A stretch of DNA of 64,000 nt, taken from assembly GCF_000315915.1 (NCBI RefSeq), contig NC_020185.1, positions 2,356,001 to 2,420,000 on the forward strand, read 5' to 3'. The position numbers and the translations under genes are program-made. Shown here piece by piece: positions 10,401 to 19,251 of this stretch. The DNA comes from Henningerozyma blattae CBS 6284 (Eukaryota > Ascomycota > Saccharomycetes > Saccharomycetales > Saccharomycetaceae). The notes below the pieces were generated by a model. It saw only the letters and a program-made list of their open reading frames with translations. It was not told where the DNA came from and did no database searches. Each line of letters opens with the position of its first letter. Position 1 is the stretch's first letter.

Positions 10401-10741
10401 TATTAATCAAGGAAGGGTTTGAAACTATTGAAGAAGCGATTACCTTAGCTCACTTAGAGAACAAACTTTTAATTTCATTAAGATTAGAAGAAAATGAAGA
10501 ATTCTCTAAGCTATTAATATTGTATTGTTACAGATTATCAGACTTAGGATACACTGACAGATTAGAAGAAGTTCTTCAATGGCTATTTGATGATGGTAAG
10601 TATGCCAAATCCATGCTTGCTGGAAAAACAAGAGAGGAGCATCTTAAGAATATTATCCTGGCTTGTTCTGACATAAGGCACATTCAAAGGGTCACAACTA
10701 GCTATGCTACAGCTCTAGGACTAGTTTCTGATATACTTTGA
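7424..10741 (+). CDS. HIR2: HIR histone chaperone complex subunit, WD-repeat protein
   Basis: Subunit of the HIR complex, which deposits H3-H4 outside S phase and represses histone genes. The 1105-residue protein begins MKLLKFPLVVPDV, like yeast Hir2, and has a WD-repeat half (about 1-380, for example DGTMIIWNTKRF) and a C-terminal Hira domain (about 690-1090, including the YDGIIYVYSDTGKK and LGQLYCWNIKEKK repeats). It is about 230 residues longer than S. cerevisiae Hir2 (875). The extra length is mainly a linker at about 385-690 rich in Lys, Ser, Thr and Pro, with no visible domain. It lies next to CKB2, as YOR038 and YOR039 do in S. cerevisiae. The HIR2 call rests on the N-terminus and this context; Hir1 is the alternative. 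Confidence 0.92.
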   Translation: MKLLKFPLVVPDVQYKSLCIIGPHIILGGTNGHVEVWKHDLLNKAAFVPDDIPNMAPLFRGVISNTTQPVITPSVSDILFLGGDAKNLFLGTNNNAICYRPWLKSMIHNAAETKEEFFKVEPSSKLLDMKYDKTLSIVYILTSKRIDSSRSEESIYLFSSKTLQKLSELKLEDTSNAISLVIDSLGKFVSILYSDHSVGYYKVNSKGLIKLLSKSKDQFDAQNTHNNITMNPQGNLFPIFNKIENSDGSFVRKIQLLDRNEDFAVKHTLSLPASINNIVLKFSPAVYEKTNKKGIRSIYNLLATSSDIDGTMIIWNTKRFKPLFSAISLCPSPLNDIIWTDDGLTLFAVSDFGYLYTFAFEKNDLGSTSTEIDLDILKKKNKKLPFTSTRLQKPSTPTQVAENNKQSIQLETISEGNSPSKSNLNVEDKNVKNINNIEQKDIVTNTTEKKSRVAPESKLETLPVNPSPPSLIDRSKDIPKPASNSNHNSNPLSKTLTEKDATTESKPSTDVISQVNQKESTNNVVVVKDSIKPLKNDKLEKSKTASTTTTASKNKKSASKSDINLPKQTNQKAKPTSISPQKSKATEPKPTKTKPTVASDLQAKTVKTVKKIQPIKLESSSKTGNSTTTENSKTLDKDKEPSTHKTIPKTKASKSKPNNVAKPNGTATSEFNPPSYQVPKDLKRKPKNETDGITSPVKKQKRDLEPIDFLDTSLVFPGTSFSRIRLATPRIKMNIQYSPPNDNQYLLEVKNGLGNEHKPTIVSLTYKKSATQLFQDFIPKHITLCTSGESFWACCTYDGIIYVYSDTGKKLLPPMILGVPCSFLEACSDFLLCVTSLGQLYCWNIKEKKLHFPINSVYSLLNPALRYSDDVLTRAENITLCGVTKNGVPLVTLSDGDGYMFDKNMETWLLVSDSWWAYGSQYWDMSNSVTLSSDGSHNDDVQRKESTKSLTADLLNSMKDNHESIVSYFETKTNNELQRKGRIKNLQRLFRTILIKEGFETIEEAITLAHLENKLLISLRLEENEEFSKLLILYCYRLSDLGYTDRLEEVLQWLFDDGKYAKSMLAGKTREEHLKNIILACSDIRHIQRVTTSYATALGLVSDIL

Positions 10742-10948
10742 TATTTTTTCGATACATAAAGACACATCGACCCTAAAAAAATATTCATTTCACTTTTTCA
10801 TTATATTATTTAAATTTTCTCTTTGTAACATATATACAGGATAAAATAGATAAATACCAATAGAAGTACATATTTGTATCATTATTATTAATTAATTAAT
10901 TAATTTACAAAATTGTCATTCATAAACATAAATAAAGAGTGAAGACAT

Positions 10949-12082
10949 CTAAGAATAGCCCATAATTTCCATTATTTCAGAAATGTTCTTTGATACTACT
11001 TCATGTGCTTTGACCCTACCTTCTTCAATAACAGAATCCAAATATTGTGGCTCATTAATTAACTTTTCAAATTCTAATCTTGGTTCCTTTAATTCCTCTA
11101 TTATTATTTCTGTTACATAATTCTTGAAATCCTTAAAATTTTTAAAATGTTCAATATCCTTTTCAACCTCCTGTATGGACTTCCTTTGAATACCGCTAAT
11201 AATTGTTATCAAGTTAGACACACCTGGCCTATTCTCTTCATCATAGTACATATGATCAGATGTGAAATCTGTAATAGCTCGTTTAATCTTTTTTGATATT
11301 AATTCAGGGGAGTCGTTTAAATAAAGAACACCAATTTGATCTGGATCACTTTTTGACATTTTTTTGGCGGGATTAGTTAAACTTAAAATTTTTTGAGTCG
11401 GAGCTAGCAAGGTTTTTGGTATTGGAAAATATTTTGTTTTATACATCTTATTAAATCTTGTAGCAATTGTTCTTGTAAGTTCTAAATGTGGGGATTGATC
11501 ATCACCCACAGGAACATGTGTAGCTTTATATAGTAAAATATCTGCTGCCTGTAGAACAGGGTAAGCAAATAAGCCTAGGTTTACATTAGCAATTTTTTCT
11601 TGGTCATCTAAAACTTCTTGAATATTAGCTTTTGATTTCCATTGTGCCATTCGATTTAATGAGCCTAAAGGTGAAAAATTGCATAATAACCAATATAACT
11701 GTGAATGTTCTGGTAGCGAAGACTGGTAGAATACAGATGATTTTGATGGATCAATACCACTAGCTAGGATACTTGCAATTGCTTCCCTTCTATAACGATA
11801 GAATTCTTTTGGATTAGGTTTTGGAACTGTAATTGCATGAAGATCTGCCACCCCAAAGAACAATTGTTGATCAGCTTTTTTTAAACTACACATATCTTTC
11901 CAAATTCTGGTTGCTCCAAGATAATTGCCCAAATGAAATTTACCAGTTGGTTGAATCATACTGAAAATTATTGCCTCTGCTGGCAAGTCATCTGCGTGTA
12001 ATCTAAATCCTGTGTTTTGAATACTACTACTCAAATATCTCAAGCTTCGACCCAAGTGAGGGGATCTTAGATTACTATTCAT
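10949..12082 (-). CDS. MSW1: Mitochondrial tryptophanyl-tRNA synthetase
   Basis: Class I aminoacyl-tRNA synthetase charging mitochondrial tRNA-Trp. The open frame extends to a TTG at 12112, but the first ATG (12082) gives MNSNLRSPHLGRSLRYLSS, a basic, Ser- and Arg-containing presequence, and 377 residues (yeast Msw1 379). The HIGH-type signature is seen in QPTGKFHLGNYLG, and the KMSKS loop is exact in KKMSKSDP. GDDQSPHLELTR and the AQWKSK region are typical of bacterial-type TrpRS. It lies between HIR2 (convergent) and CYC2. Confidence 0.95.
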   Translation of the reverse strand: MNSNLRSPHLGRSLRYLSSSIQNTGFRLHADDLPAEAIIFSMIQPTGKFHLGNYLGATRIWKDMCSLKKADQQLFFGVADLHAITVPKPNPKEFYRYRREAIASILASGIDPSKSSVFYQSSLPEHSQLYWLLCNFSPLGSLNRMAQWKSKANIQEVLDDQEKIANVNLGLFAYPVLQAADILLYKATHVPVGDDQSPHLELTRTIATRFNKMYKTKYFPIPKTLLAPTQKILSLTNPAKKMSKSDPDQIGVLYLNDSPELISKKIKRAITDFTSDHMYYDEENRPGVSNLITIISGIQRKSIQEVEKDIEHFKNFKDFKNYVTEIIIEELKEPRLEFEKLINEPQYLDSVIEEGRVKAHEVVSKNISEIMEIMGYS

Positions 12083-12401
12083 TATGCTAATGCCAATTAG
12101 TCCAATTACCAAAGGTTCTGACTCTAAGGTGGTATTAACAAAAAAGAAATATCAAATAATGATAATTGATTGGCTACAGTGAAAGGTACTAGTTCAGTAA
12201 TGGTGAAAGAATTGCTTTTAATACATACTTCTTATTTTATATATTTACAGGGTAAGATTTTGACAAGTACTGAAACGTTTATTAGGTTCGGCTTAATAGT
12301 AATAATGCTTGAAAAATCAAGATTTCCTAAAGAAAAATAGTTGGTATAGAAACATTACATGGAGGGAAGAAAGATCAGACAGCAATAATTTACCTTTCCT
12401 T
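12083..12401. other. Gap between CYC2 3' end and MSW1 5' end
   Basis: 319 bp that must hold the MSW1 promoter and CYC2 terminator. It is AT-rich with no ORF, RNA gene or clear factor site. Confidence 0.5.
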
Positions 12402-13496
12402 TTAATACATTTTGTAAACATTTCTAGATGTCCACCCAATGTTTGCCAATAGCCCAGCAATCTGTCCTTGGGTATTACCTAATTTAGGACCAGCAACCAA
12501 TGACACAAATCCTTCAGGCCCACATACAGCTGAAAAAACTGCCGTGGATATGTTACTTCTGGATTGGGGCTGATATGGGATATCTAATAGTTTTGCTAAT
12601 GTGCTTGGAACATGGATAAGTTTTAAGTCGTTCTTAGTTTCAATATTTTTAAGGGTGAAAATCGATGAATTAAGTGACCGTTGCAAAGTTAATTCTTTTA
12701 ATGGTCCTAATTCATGGATATCATTACAAACATCAACTAAATTTATTTTAAAACCTTTATAATCTTGAAATGCTAATTGTAATGCACTTACAATACCGGT
12801 TCCCGCGGTAATAAATTGTATCGAAGGAATTAAGCCAGTCTTGCTTGAATAATCAGAAACTATTTCATTTACGTTTAGATCAATTATTGGACCGCGAATT
12901 TCAACAATAGCATCAATAGGCTTTTCACATAACCATCTAGTAACTTCCCCATTTTCATATTTTTTGATATAAAACATTAAACTATTATTATAGGTATCAA
13001 ATTCTTTATTTTCTTCAACATGTTTTACAGATGGAACTTGATGAAGTCTTTGATCTTTTTTATTAAAATATAAAGGTAACGGAGTATAATTTCGAACAAC
13101 CATAATATCTGGCTGTTTAACCTCTACAGACCAAATTTTTGAATTTCGTATTTCTTTCCAAATGTCTCTGGAGTTTAATCCAATTGGCGTTAATTCTAAT
13201 AAAAAATGAGTATCATCAATGCTTTCTTTATATGTAATTGCATATTTGGAAAAAGTTATAGGATTTAAATCTGGAGTTTCTAAGACCCTCTTACTTTCAT
13301 AAGCAGAATAAAAATTATACAAAGCTCCAATGGTTAATGATATTCCGCCAAATACAAACAGTTTTTTATTTAATGTATTTTTTCTATTTAGTAAAGTGTC
13401 TGATCTTAGAGATCTAAAAGGTCCATATCTATAAACTAATTTTGAAGCAGCTTGGGACTTTAATATATTAGAAGCTATTCCAGATTTAATAAGCAT
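12402..13496 (-). CDS. CYC2: Mitochondrial inner-membrane flavoprotein for cytochrome c haem attachment
   Basis: Yeast Cyc2 is an FAD-dependent reductase exposed to the intermembrane space that helps keep haem and apocytochrome c competent for cytochrome c maturation. At 364 residues it matches yeast Cyc2 (366). It has a basic N-terminus, one membrane segment near residues 47-65 (LFVFGGISLTIGALYNFYSA), then a ferredoxin-reductase-like fold. Shared signatures are WSVEVKQPDIMVVRNYTPLP, YENGEVTRWL, the FAD-side ITAGTGIVSALQL and the C-terminal VCGPEGFVS and NVYKMY end. Divergently arranged with CIA1. Confidence 0.95.
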   Translation of the reverse strand: MLIKSGIASNILKSQAASKLVYRYGPFRSLRSDTLLNRKNTLNKKLFVFGGISLTIGALYNFYSAYESKRVLETPDLNPITFSKYAITYKESIDDTHFLLELTPIGLNSRDIWKEIRNSKIWSVEVKQPDIMVVRNYTPLPLYFNKKDQRLHQVPSVKHVEENKEFDTYNNSLMFYIKKYENGEVTRWLCEKPIDAIVEIRGPIIDLNVNEIVSDYSSKTGLIPSIQFITAGTGIVSALQLAFQDYKGFKINLVDVCNDIHELGPLKELTLQRSLNSSIFTLKNIETKNDLKLIHVPSTLAKLLDIPYQPQSRSNISTAVFSAVCGPEGFVSLVAGPKLGNTQGQIAGLLANIGWTSRNVYKMY

Positions 13497-13817
13497 GATG
13501 CTTTGTGTAAAATATTTTCAGAACTTTTTTCTTTTTTAATTTTTCTTTTTTGTCCTTTTCTTAGTAATAATTTTACGACTAACACCTTTTTTTTTAAGTC
13601 TATGGCATTCTTTGCGAGAGAGATGAGCATGTATATTAAGATTCTGAAAAATTATTACACATTCTAAGGCAAAAAATTCAGAAGATCAAATATAAGAATA
13701 AATTCAATATTCAAAGAAGAAAATATATTATTTTGCTTTTATCTATTAAGGTTGTTGATATAAAACTTATATATTAGTTGAGTTCCGCATAATAAAATAA
13801 AATTTGAAATTCGAATA
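13497..13817. promoter_or_regulatory. Divergent CYC2-CIA1 promoter
   Basis: 321 bp, AT-rich, with T-rich tracts on the CYC2 side. I see no specific factor site that I would defend and no RNA gene. Confidence 0.4.
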
Positions 13818-14978
13818 ATGAAACTAGAATTGGCGAGATGTATAAAATTACACGAAGATAAGGTGTGGAGTTTAGATTTCAGTAGAGGGCTATTAGCGTC
13901 AGGTTCTACTGATCGTCGTACTAAAATTGTTTCAATTAAACCCGAAGCTCAAGTTACACTAGTTGACGAATTAGATGATTCGACACATAGTAAGTCGGTT
14001 AGATCAGTTGCTTGGAGACCAGGCACATCAATTTTAGCAACAGGTTCATTTGATACCACAGTTTCTATTTGGACAAGAGAAGAAACTGAAGAAGGAGAAG
14101 AGTATGATTCTGAAGAAGATGAAGCATCAAGGGAATATAGTAACAGCAATCATGACAATAAATACGTAATGGAATTATTGGCTATTATTGAAGGCCACGA
14201 AAATGAAGTTAAAAGTGTTGCATGGTCATATGATGGCTCATTATTAGCTACTTGTGCAAGAGATAAGAGTGTTTGGATATGGGAAACTGATGAAATTGGT
14301 GAAGAATATGAATGTATCAGCGTGTTACAAGAACATAGTCAAGATGTTAAAAATGTTGTGTGGCATCCATCATTACCAATACTAGCATCAAGCTCATATG
14401 ATGACACAATCAGAATATGGACAGATTATGATGATGATTGGGAATGTTCTGCAGTTTTAAATGGTCATAAAGGTACCGTATGGAGTTCTGATTTTGAAAA
14501 AAGTAATAACAATAGCAATATTAGATTATGTAGCGGGAGTGATGATTGTACAGTTCGAGTATGGAAAAAATTAAATAAAGGTGAAGTTGGCACTAGTGTG
14601 AAAGGAACAGATGATATAAATGACGGGAATGCCAATGAAGAAGAAGATGAAGAAGAGGAAAATGATATTTATGATAATGATGATAAATGGATATGTGAAG
14701 CTATTTTGCCTCAAGAACATACAAGATCTATCTACAGTGTTTCTTGGGGTCCAAATGGAATGATTGCCAGTGCCGGATCTGATGGTAAATTAGTCATATA
14801 CCATGAGGTAGAAGATAAGAATGAGAAAAATAAAATGAGATGGGAAGTCTTATGTATAAAGGAATTAATACATGGAATCTACGAATGTAATATTGTAAAA
14901 TGGATAGATGTAGAAGGTGAGCTACTATTAGCAACTGGTGGAGATGATGGATATGTTAATCTATGGAAACTCATATAG
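13818..14978 (+). CDS. CIA1: Cytosolic iron-sulfur cluster assembly WD40 protein
   Basis: Component of the CIA targeting complex that delivers Fe-S clusters to cytosolic and nuclear apoproteins. A seven-bladed WD40 propeller fills the protein: repeats such as VRSVAWRPG...TVSIWTRE, EVKSVAWSYDG...SVWIWETDE, DVKNVVWHPS...TIRIWTDYDDDWEC and GTVWSSDF...TVRVWK align with yeast Cia1 in order. It is 386 residues against 330 in S. cerevisiae. The excess is in two acidic loops, about residues 92-115 and 268-290 (NEEEDEEEEND), which are between blades and should be tolerated. Tail-to-tail with PEP12, 33 bp apart. Confidence 0.96.
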   Translation: MKLELARCIKLHEDKVWSLDFSRGLLASGSTDRRTKIVSIKPEAQVTLVDELDDSTHSKSVRSVAWRPGTSILATGSFDTTVSIWTREETEEGEEYDSEEDEASREYSNSNHDNKYVMELLAIIEGHENEVKSVAWSYDGSLLATCARDKSVWIWETDEIGEEYECISVLQEHSQDVKNVVWHPSLPILASSSYDDTIRIWTDYDDDWECSAVLNGHKGTVWSSDFEKSNNNSNIRLCSGSDDCTVRVWKKLNKGEVGTSVKGTDDINDGNANEEEDEEEENDIYDNDDKWICEAILPQEHTRSIYSVSWGPNGMIASAGSDGKLVIYHEVEDKNEKNKMRWEVLCIKELIHGIYECNIVKWIDVEGELLLATGGDDGYVNLWKLI

Positions 14979-15011
14979 TTTATAGAACAATGTATATATA
15001 TCTACATATGA

Positions 15012-15923
15012 TTATATAAGAACTAAGAATAGGAAAAAAAAGAAAATCCCTAATAGAATGAATAAGATATGTAGACAAAACTTATTTGATCTCCTTTGGT
15101 AATTTAAAGCTCTATTTAATTGTTCATTTGCTTGCCTTGTATTATCTACCGTGCTATATATGTTAGCTTCAATGTTATCTACCATGCTACTCTGCTGTTG
15201 AATAACTGCACCTAAATCTTTGAATATTTCATTTATTTCATTAATACCATTTTCTATATTAAGAATTTCTTCATCTCTTTGCCGTATTAAAGTTTGTTGA
15301 TAAGTTAGTTCTTCATTATTAATAGCTTCTCTTGGAATATAAACCTGTTGTTGCATATCCTTTGAAGTCAATTGCGTTTGTGTTTGAGTTTTTGCTTTAT
15401 TTGCTGTTTCTTCTTCTACTAACAATGCTGTTTCTTCTTCAGTCATCACATTTTTATTATATGAATCCTTTGCAATATCGTTAATCTTTTTAATAATATC
15501 TGTATAATTTTTTTGAGTCCATTGAAATTCTTGAATTGAACTTCGAACATCCCTAATTAATTTTTCTCTTGCAATTAATTGAACTTTATCCAGACTTAAA
15601 TCATCAATATTATTGATCTTAATAAGCAAATTGTTATTAACGTTTTTAATTATACCATTAATTAATTGAATATTCTCGATAGCCTTTTTATCTATATTAT
15701 TTATAACCTTTGAATTTACTTGCTTTTTAGTAATGAAAGTTTGTAAAGTTTGGAAAAAATGGTTCAAAGTGGCTATTTGGCCATTGATTTCAAATAAATT
15801 TGCTGATATTTCATCTTTCAATGTTTCAAATTCAGGTGAATCATGATATTTGTTCGAGTTCTCATCATCACTAAAGGTTGGGTCTACCATAGAAGCGTTA
15901 TAATCGTCATAAGATTCTGACAT
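15012..15923 (-). CDS. PEP12: Endosomal/vacuolar syntaxin (Qa-SNARE)
   Basis: Target SNARE for fusion of Golgi-derived vesicles with the late endosome. The 303-residue protein (yeast 288) has an N-terminal three-helix domain (about 33-140), a SNARE helix (about 215-270: QRDEEILNIENGINEINEIF, then VIQQQSSMVDNIEANI with the zero-layer Gln) and a C-terminal anchor (FCLHILFILLGIFFFFLFLVLI) ending at the stop, as in tail-anchored proteins. In yeast the FSDSPEF motif near residue 20 sorts Pep12 to endosomes. Here residues 26-32 read YHDSPEF, preceded by a separate FSDD at 17-20. Confidence 0.96.
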   Translation of the reverse strand: MSESYDDYNASMVDPTFSDDENSNKYHDSPEFETLKDEISANLFEINGQIATLNHFFQTLQTFITKKQVNSKVINNIDKKAIENIQLINGIIKNVNNNLLIKINNIDDLSLDKVQLIAREKLIRDVRSSIQEFQWTQKNYTDIIKKINDIAKDSYNKNVMTEEETALLVEEETANKAKTQTQTQLTSKDMQQQVYIPREAINNEELTYQQTLIRQRDEEILNIENGINEINEIFKDLGAVIQQQSSMVDNIEANIYSTVDNTRQANEQLNRALNYQRRSNKFCLHILFILLGIFFFFLFLVLI

Positions 15924-16928
15924 CTTTCTCTCCTTTGTTATTCTCTATAATATATATATATATATATATGTATTTGCTATATTAAATAGCTATATTAGTT
16001 TTTGTTTAACTGCGGCTGTATCTTCTCCTAGTATAGGATTCTTAGGTACAGATACACAAAATAATAGAAGTGTTAATCTTTTTAGCGAATTTGTATTGGT
16101 TTAATTCAGGTATTACCCTGTTATTTTCTTTTCTTTATATTTTGAGTTTGTTTTAATATATAGTAAATACATATATTTTAAGTTTATTTATATACTAGCA
16201 TAGACGTATTGTGTTTTCCTATTAAACGGAGCCAAGCTAAATCAGTATCAGGTTGTGACGACTCAGAAAAAGTTGCAGGAAAAAAATGCGGACAGACTCC
16301 GTGAGATTGACTGTAAGAACTAATTACTATGTGCCCTGAGTGAATATTTCGTTGTGACAAAAGGTAGAATTAATGACGTTAAAATAAAATCAGATTCTAA
16401 ACAGGTTGGCATAATAATAATAACAAAAACTGAGTTGTTTGGATCATTACAATTAGATTATTGAAACTTGAATATTATTGTCGAGCTGCTATATCAAGAT
16501 ATATATGCCCTTGGTAATGAATATCATGTATTGCGTCAATAAAAAAATGTGCATATATTATAACAATTATTAACTCATAAATTTACTTTTATATCTAAAT
16601 ATAACTAATCATTTCTAAAGAAAATCAATACATTACTTATATAGTAATAATTATGAAGGATAAAATATGATGCTATATTACTACGGCGCTACCATTATGG
16701 ATTACGCGCCAAATTGTGGAAAAGTTCGATACCCGAAGGAAACTTTGTTGCAAAAATGAAAAAAAAAAAATACCAATTGATGCCAAATTTAATGAATATA
16801 GATAGTATTAAGAATTATGAAATTTCATTCGAGTAGTGGAGTTATTTTGAAATCCTTTATAATTTCAACTATCGTAACAAGTTCTAATTGAAAGAAATTT
16901 AAGCTATTTTATCCTAAACTTCATCAAT
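15924..16928. promoter_or_regulatory. Divergent PEP12-HEL2 promoter region
   Basis: About 1 kb, AT-rich. A TA dinucleotide run at about 15950-15969 lies just upstream of PEP12. I checked the GTTCGATAC at about 16725 as a possible tRNA B box, but no A box or cloverleaf precedes it. No ORF is worth reporting. Confidence 0.4.
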
Positions 16929-18923
16929 ATGGAAACTTCTAATAACAAAAAAAAGACTTTAACTACCAATAATACTTCTAATTCTAATAATAAAAGTAAC
17001 ACTAATATTAAGAGAAATTATCGGAGAACTCAAGGTCCACAACATTTCAAAAAAAATACTGACTCTCACTCACATTCAAATAACAATGTTGATGCAAATG
17101 ATAATGATGATAATGAAACTTGTTTAATTTGTGCTGAAAAATTGAAATATGTTGCATTATCTCCATGTAATCATATGACTTGCCATAAATGCTCTTTTAG
17201 ACAACGTGCGCTATATAAAAAAAATACCTGTTTAATTTGTAGATCAGAAATGGACAAAATGATTTTCTCTGATAATGTGGAAAAACAATTTAATGATTAT
17301 GATTTGAATAATACTGATTTTATAATTAATACCACCTATAATATTCATTTCACTTCTACAGACGTTTCCAATTGTACTTTGAATCTATTAGAATTTCATT
17401 GTAAAGATGTAAGGATTTCAAAGATAGAAATTTCAATTATGGCTACGTTTAAAAAATTAAATGCTCATCTAAATTCTGATCATGGTAAAACTCTTTGTAT
17501 GATATGTGCATTAAATAAAAACGCCTTTGCAGTGGAATTACCTGTATTCACACAAAATCAATTAAGAAATCATCAACAGAGAGGTGATAATAAAGGCGGT
17601 TTCAAAGGTCATCCAATATGTGCATTTTGTTCAGGTAAGAGATTCTATGGTGATGACGAATTATATTTACATATGAGACAAAGCCATGAAAAATGCCATA
17701 TATGTGATAAATTAAATCCACAATCTCCACAATATTTTAAAGATTATGACCAATTATTTGATCATTTTAAAGCATTCCATTTTGTTTGTACTTTCCAATC
17801 TTGTTTGGATTGTAAATTCGTCGTGTTCGGTGATGAGATCGAGTTACAAGCCCATATATTAAAGGAGCATGGTGATATAATTAGAGGCAAACCAAAATTG
17901 TTTCAATCTGAATTATCTACTTTTATTTCAGCACCTTCAAGAGTAATCCGTGAGGGAGATCAATTAAATAATCCAACATTAAATTCAAATTCTCTAAATG
18001 ACTTATCAAATGTTTCTCCAGAAGTTAAAAGATTAAGATTAGAACAAAGAGCAAAACATTATTTAAATAATTCAAGAGAAGATTATGAAACATTTGAAGC
18101 TCTGAATAATACATTTGACAAAAATGAAATTTCAGGTGCAGATTTATTAGTTTCATATAAGTCTTTATTTAAATCGGAAAATTCAGATGTATATCTCCTA
18201 ATCAATAATTTATCACAAATTTATCCATCAAATTCAAATAAACATAAGGAACTAAAAGCAATATATGACCAACATGAAAGAACCGAAGAAAGAAAAACTA
18301 ATGCATTACCTTCTTTGAGTAGAGATGGTTCATTTAATGGTGGTTCAGGTGGTATATGGACTGGTGCATCAGGATCATCTGGCAGTAGTTCAGGAGGTGG
18401 TAGAATGAACACTAGAAATTTACCCACTTTACAAGCCAAATCTGCCTCTCATGATGTTTTTGCCCGTAAGGTAAGAACTCAACCCGTGAAGCCTGTCAAA
18501 ACTGTTTTAGCTAAAAAGAAGGCTCCTGTTTCTTATTCCACAATTACGTCTGGAACTAATTCTTCTAACGCTATTTCAAATTCGGTTCAATTATCTGCCA
18601 CCTCTTTGGAAAGATTAAGTAGCTCTTCTCCAAACAATAACTCAAGATCATCTTCAAACTGGGGTAATTCTTCATCAAGCAACAACAATAAAAGTAATGA
18701 TAAATTAAAATCAATGAATTTACAATCTTTACCGACTCCCAAACCAAAAGTTTATATTCCTCCGGTGAAAGAAACTAACCTACCTGATCCAAAAAAATGG
18801 GGTAAAGAACAACCAAGTAATAATCAAAATAGATTGCCCAATGATTTAGAAAGCTTATCAATATCTAGTACAGGCAAAAAGGGTAAGAAACAAAAACAAT
18901 TGTTATTTCATATCGGGGTTTAA
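16929..18923 (+). CDS. HEL2: RING E3 ubiquitin ligase of ribosome-associated quality control
   Basis: Hel2 (ZNF598 family) recognises collided ribosomes and ubiquitinates 40S proteins such as uS10, triggering ribosome-associated quality control. The 664-residue protein (yeast 639) carries the family N-terminal NYRRTQGPQ, a RING at residues 65-104 (CLICAE, PCNHMTCHKC, CLIC) and then a string of C2H2-type fingers (HLNSDHGKTLCMIC, CAFCSGKRFYGDDELYLHMR, CHICDKLNPQ, CTFQSCLDCKFVVFGDEIEL). The C-terminal half is Ser/Asn-rich and low in complexity, with a conserved basic end. Convergent with PEX10. Confidence 0.95.
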   Translation: METSNNKKKTLTTNNTSNSNNKSNTNIKRNYRRTQGPQHFKKNTDSHSHSNNNVDANDNDDNETCLICAEKLKYVALSPCNHMTCHKCSFRQRALYKKNTCLICRSEMDKMIFSDNVEKQFNDYDLNNTDFIINTTYNIHFTSTDVSNCTLNLLEFHCKDVRISKIEISIMATFKKLNAHLNSDHGKTLCMICALNKNAFAVELPVFTQNQLRNHQQRGDNKGGFKGHPICAFCSGKRFYGDDELYLHMRQSHEKCHICDKLNPQSPQYFKDYDQLFDHFKAFHFVCTFQSCLDCKFVVFGDEIELQAHILKEHGDIIRGKPKLFQSELSTFISAPSRVIREGDQLNNPTLNSNSLNDLSNVSPEVKRLRLEQRAKHYLNNSREDYETFEALNNTFDKNEISGADLLVSYKSLFKSENSDVYLLINNLSQIYPSNSNKHKELKAIYDQHERTEERKTNALPSLSRDGSFNGGSGGIWTGASGSSGSSSGGGRMNTRNLPTLQAKSASHDVFARKVRTQPVKPVKTVLAKKKAPVSYSTITSGTNSSNAISNSVQLSATSLERLSSSSPNNNSRSSSNWGNSSSSNNNKSNDKLKSMNLQSLPTPKPKVYIPPVKETNLPDPKKWGKEQPSNNQNRLPNDLESLSISSTGKKGKKQKQLLFHIGV

Positions 18924-19251
18924 ATTGATTTTAAATTGCCTTTTTCTAATGCCATTTTCTTTAATACTTGATTCTAACTTAAATATTAGACATTTTATTA
19001 TATTTGCAATGATAGAAGTTAAGTTATTGAGCATTTGTGAACTGTTACAACTGGTATATTATATCGCTTAATTTTACATTTTATAGAATATTTTCTTCGA
19101 TTAGTTATATACCATTTTCGTAATAATTATTACAATATTTAAATTAATTTATTTCGATATACTTTTATTTTATCGTTTCTATTATGCTGATTGTCAGGGA
19201 TGTATATATGCTAACCGGTTAACAAACATCAGCAAATCACGTAGATGGCAT
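18924..19251. other. Convergent HEL2-PEX10 terminator region
   Basis: 328 bp of AT-rich sequence, with TATATA and TTTTATTTTAT runs typical of yeast 3' ends. I see nothing else in it. Confidence 0.4.

Noticed and set aside
16700..16760. Possible tRNA (GTTCGATAC resembles a B box)
   Set aside because: No A box or pairing acceptor and D arms can be drawn upstream, and there is no terminator T run at the right place.
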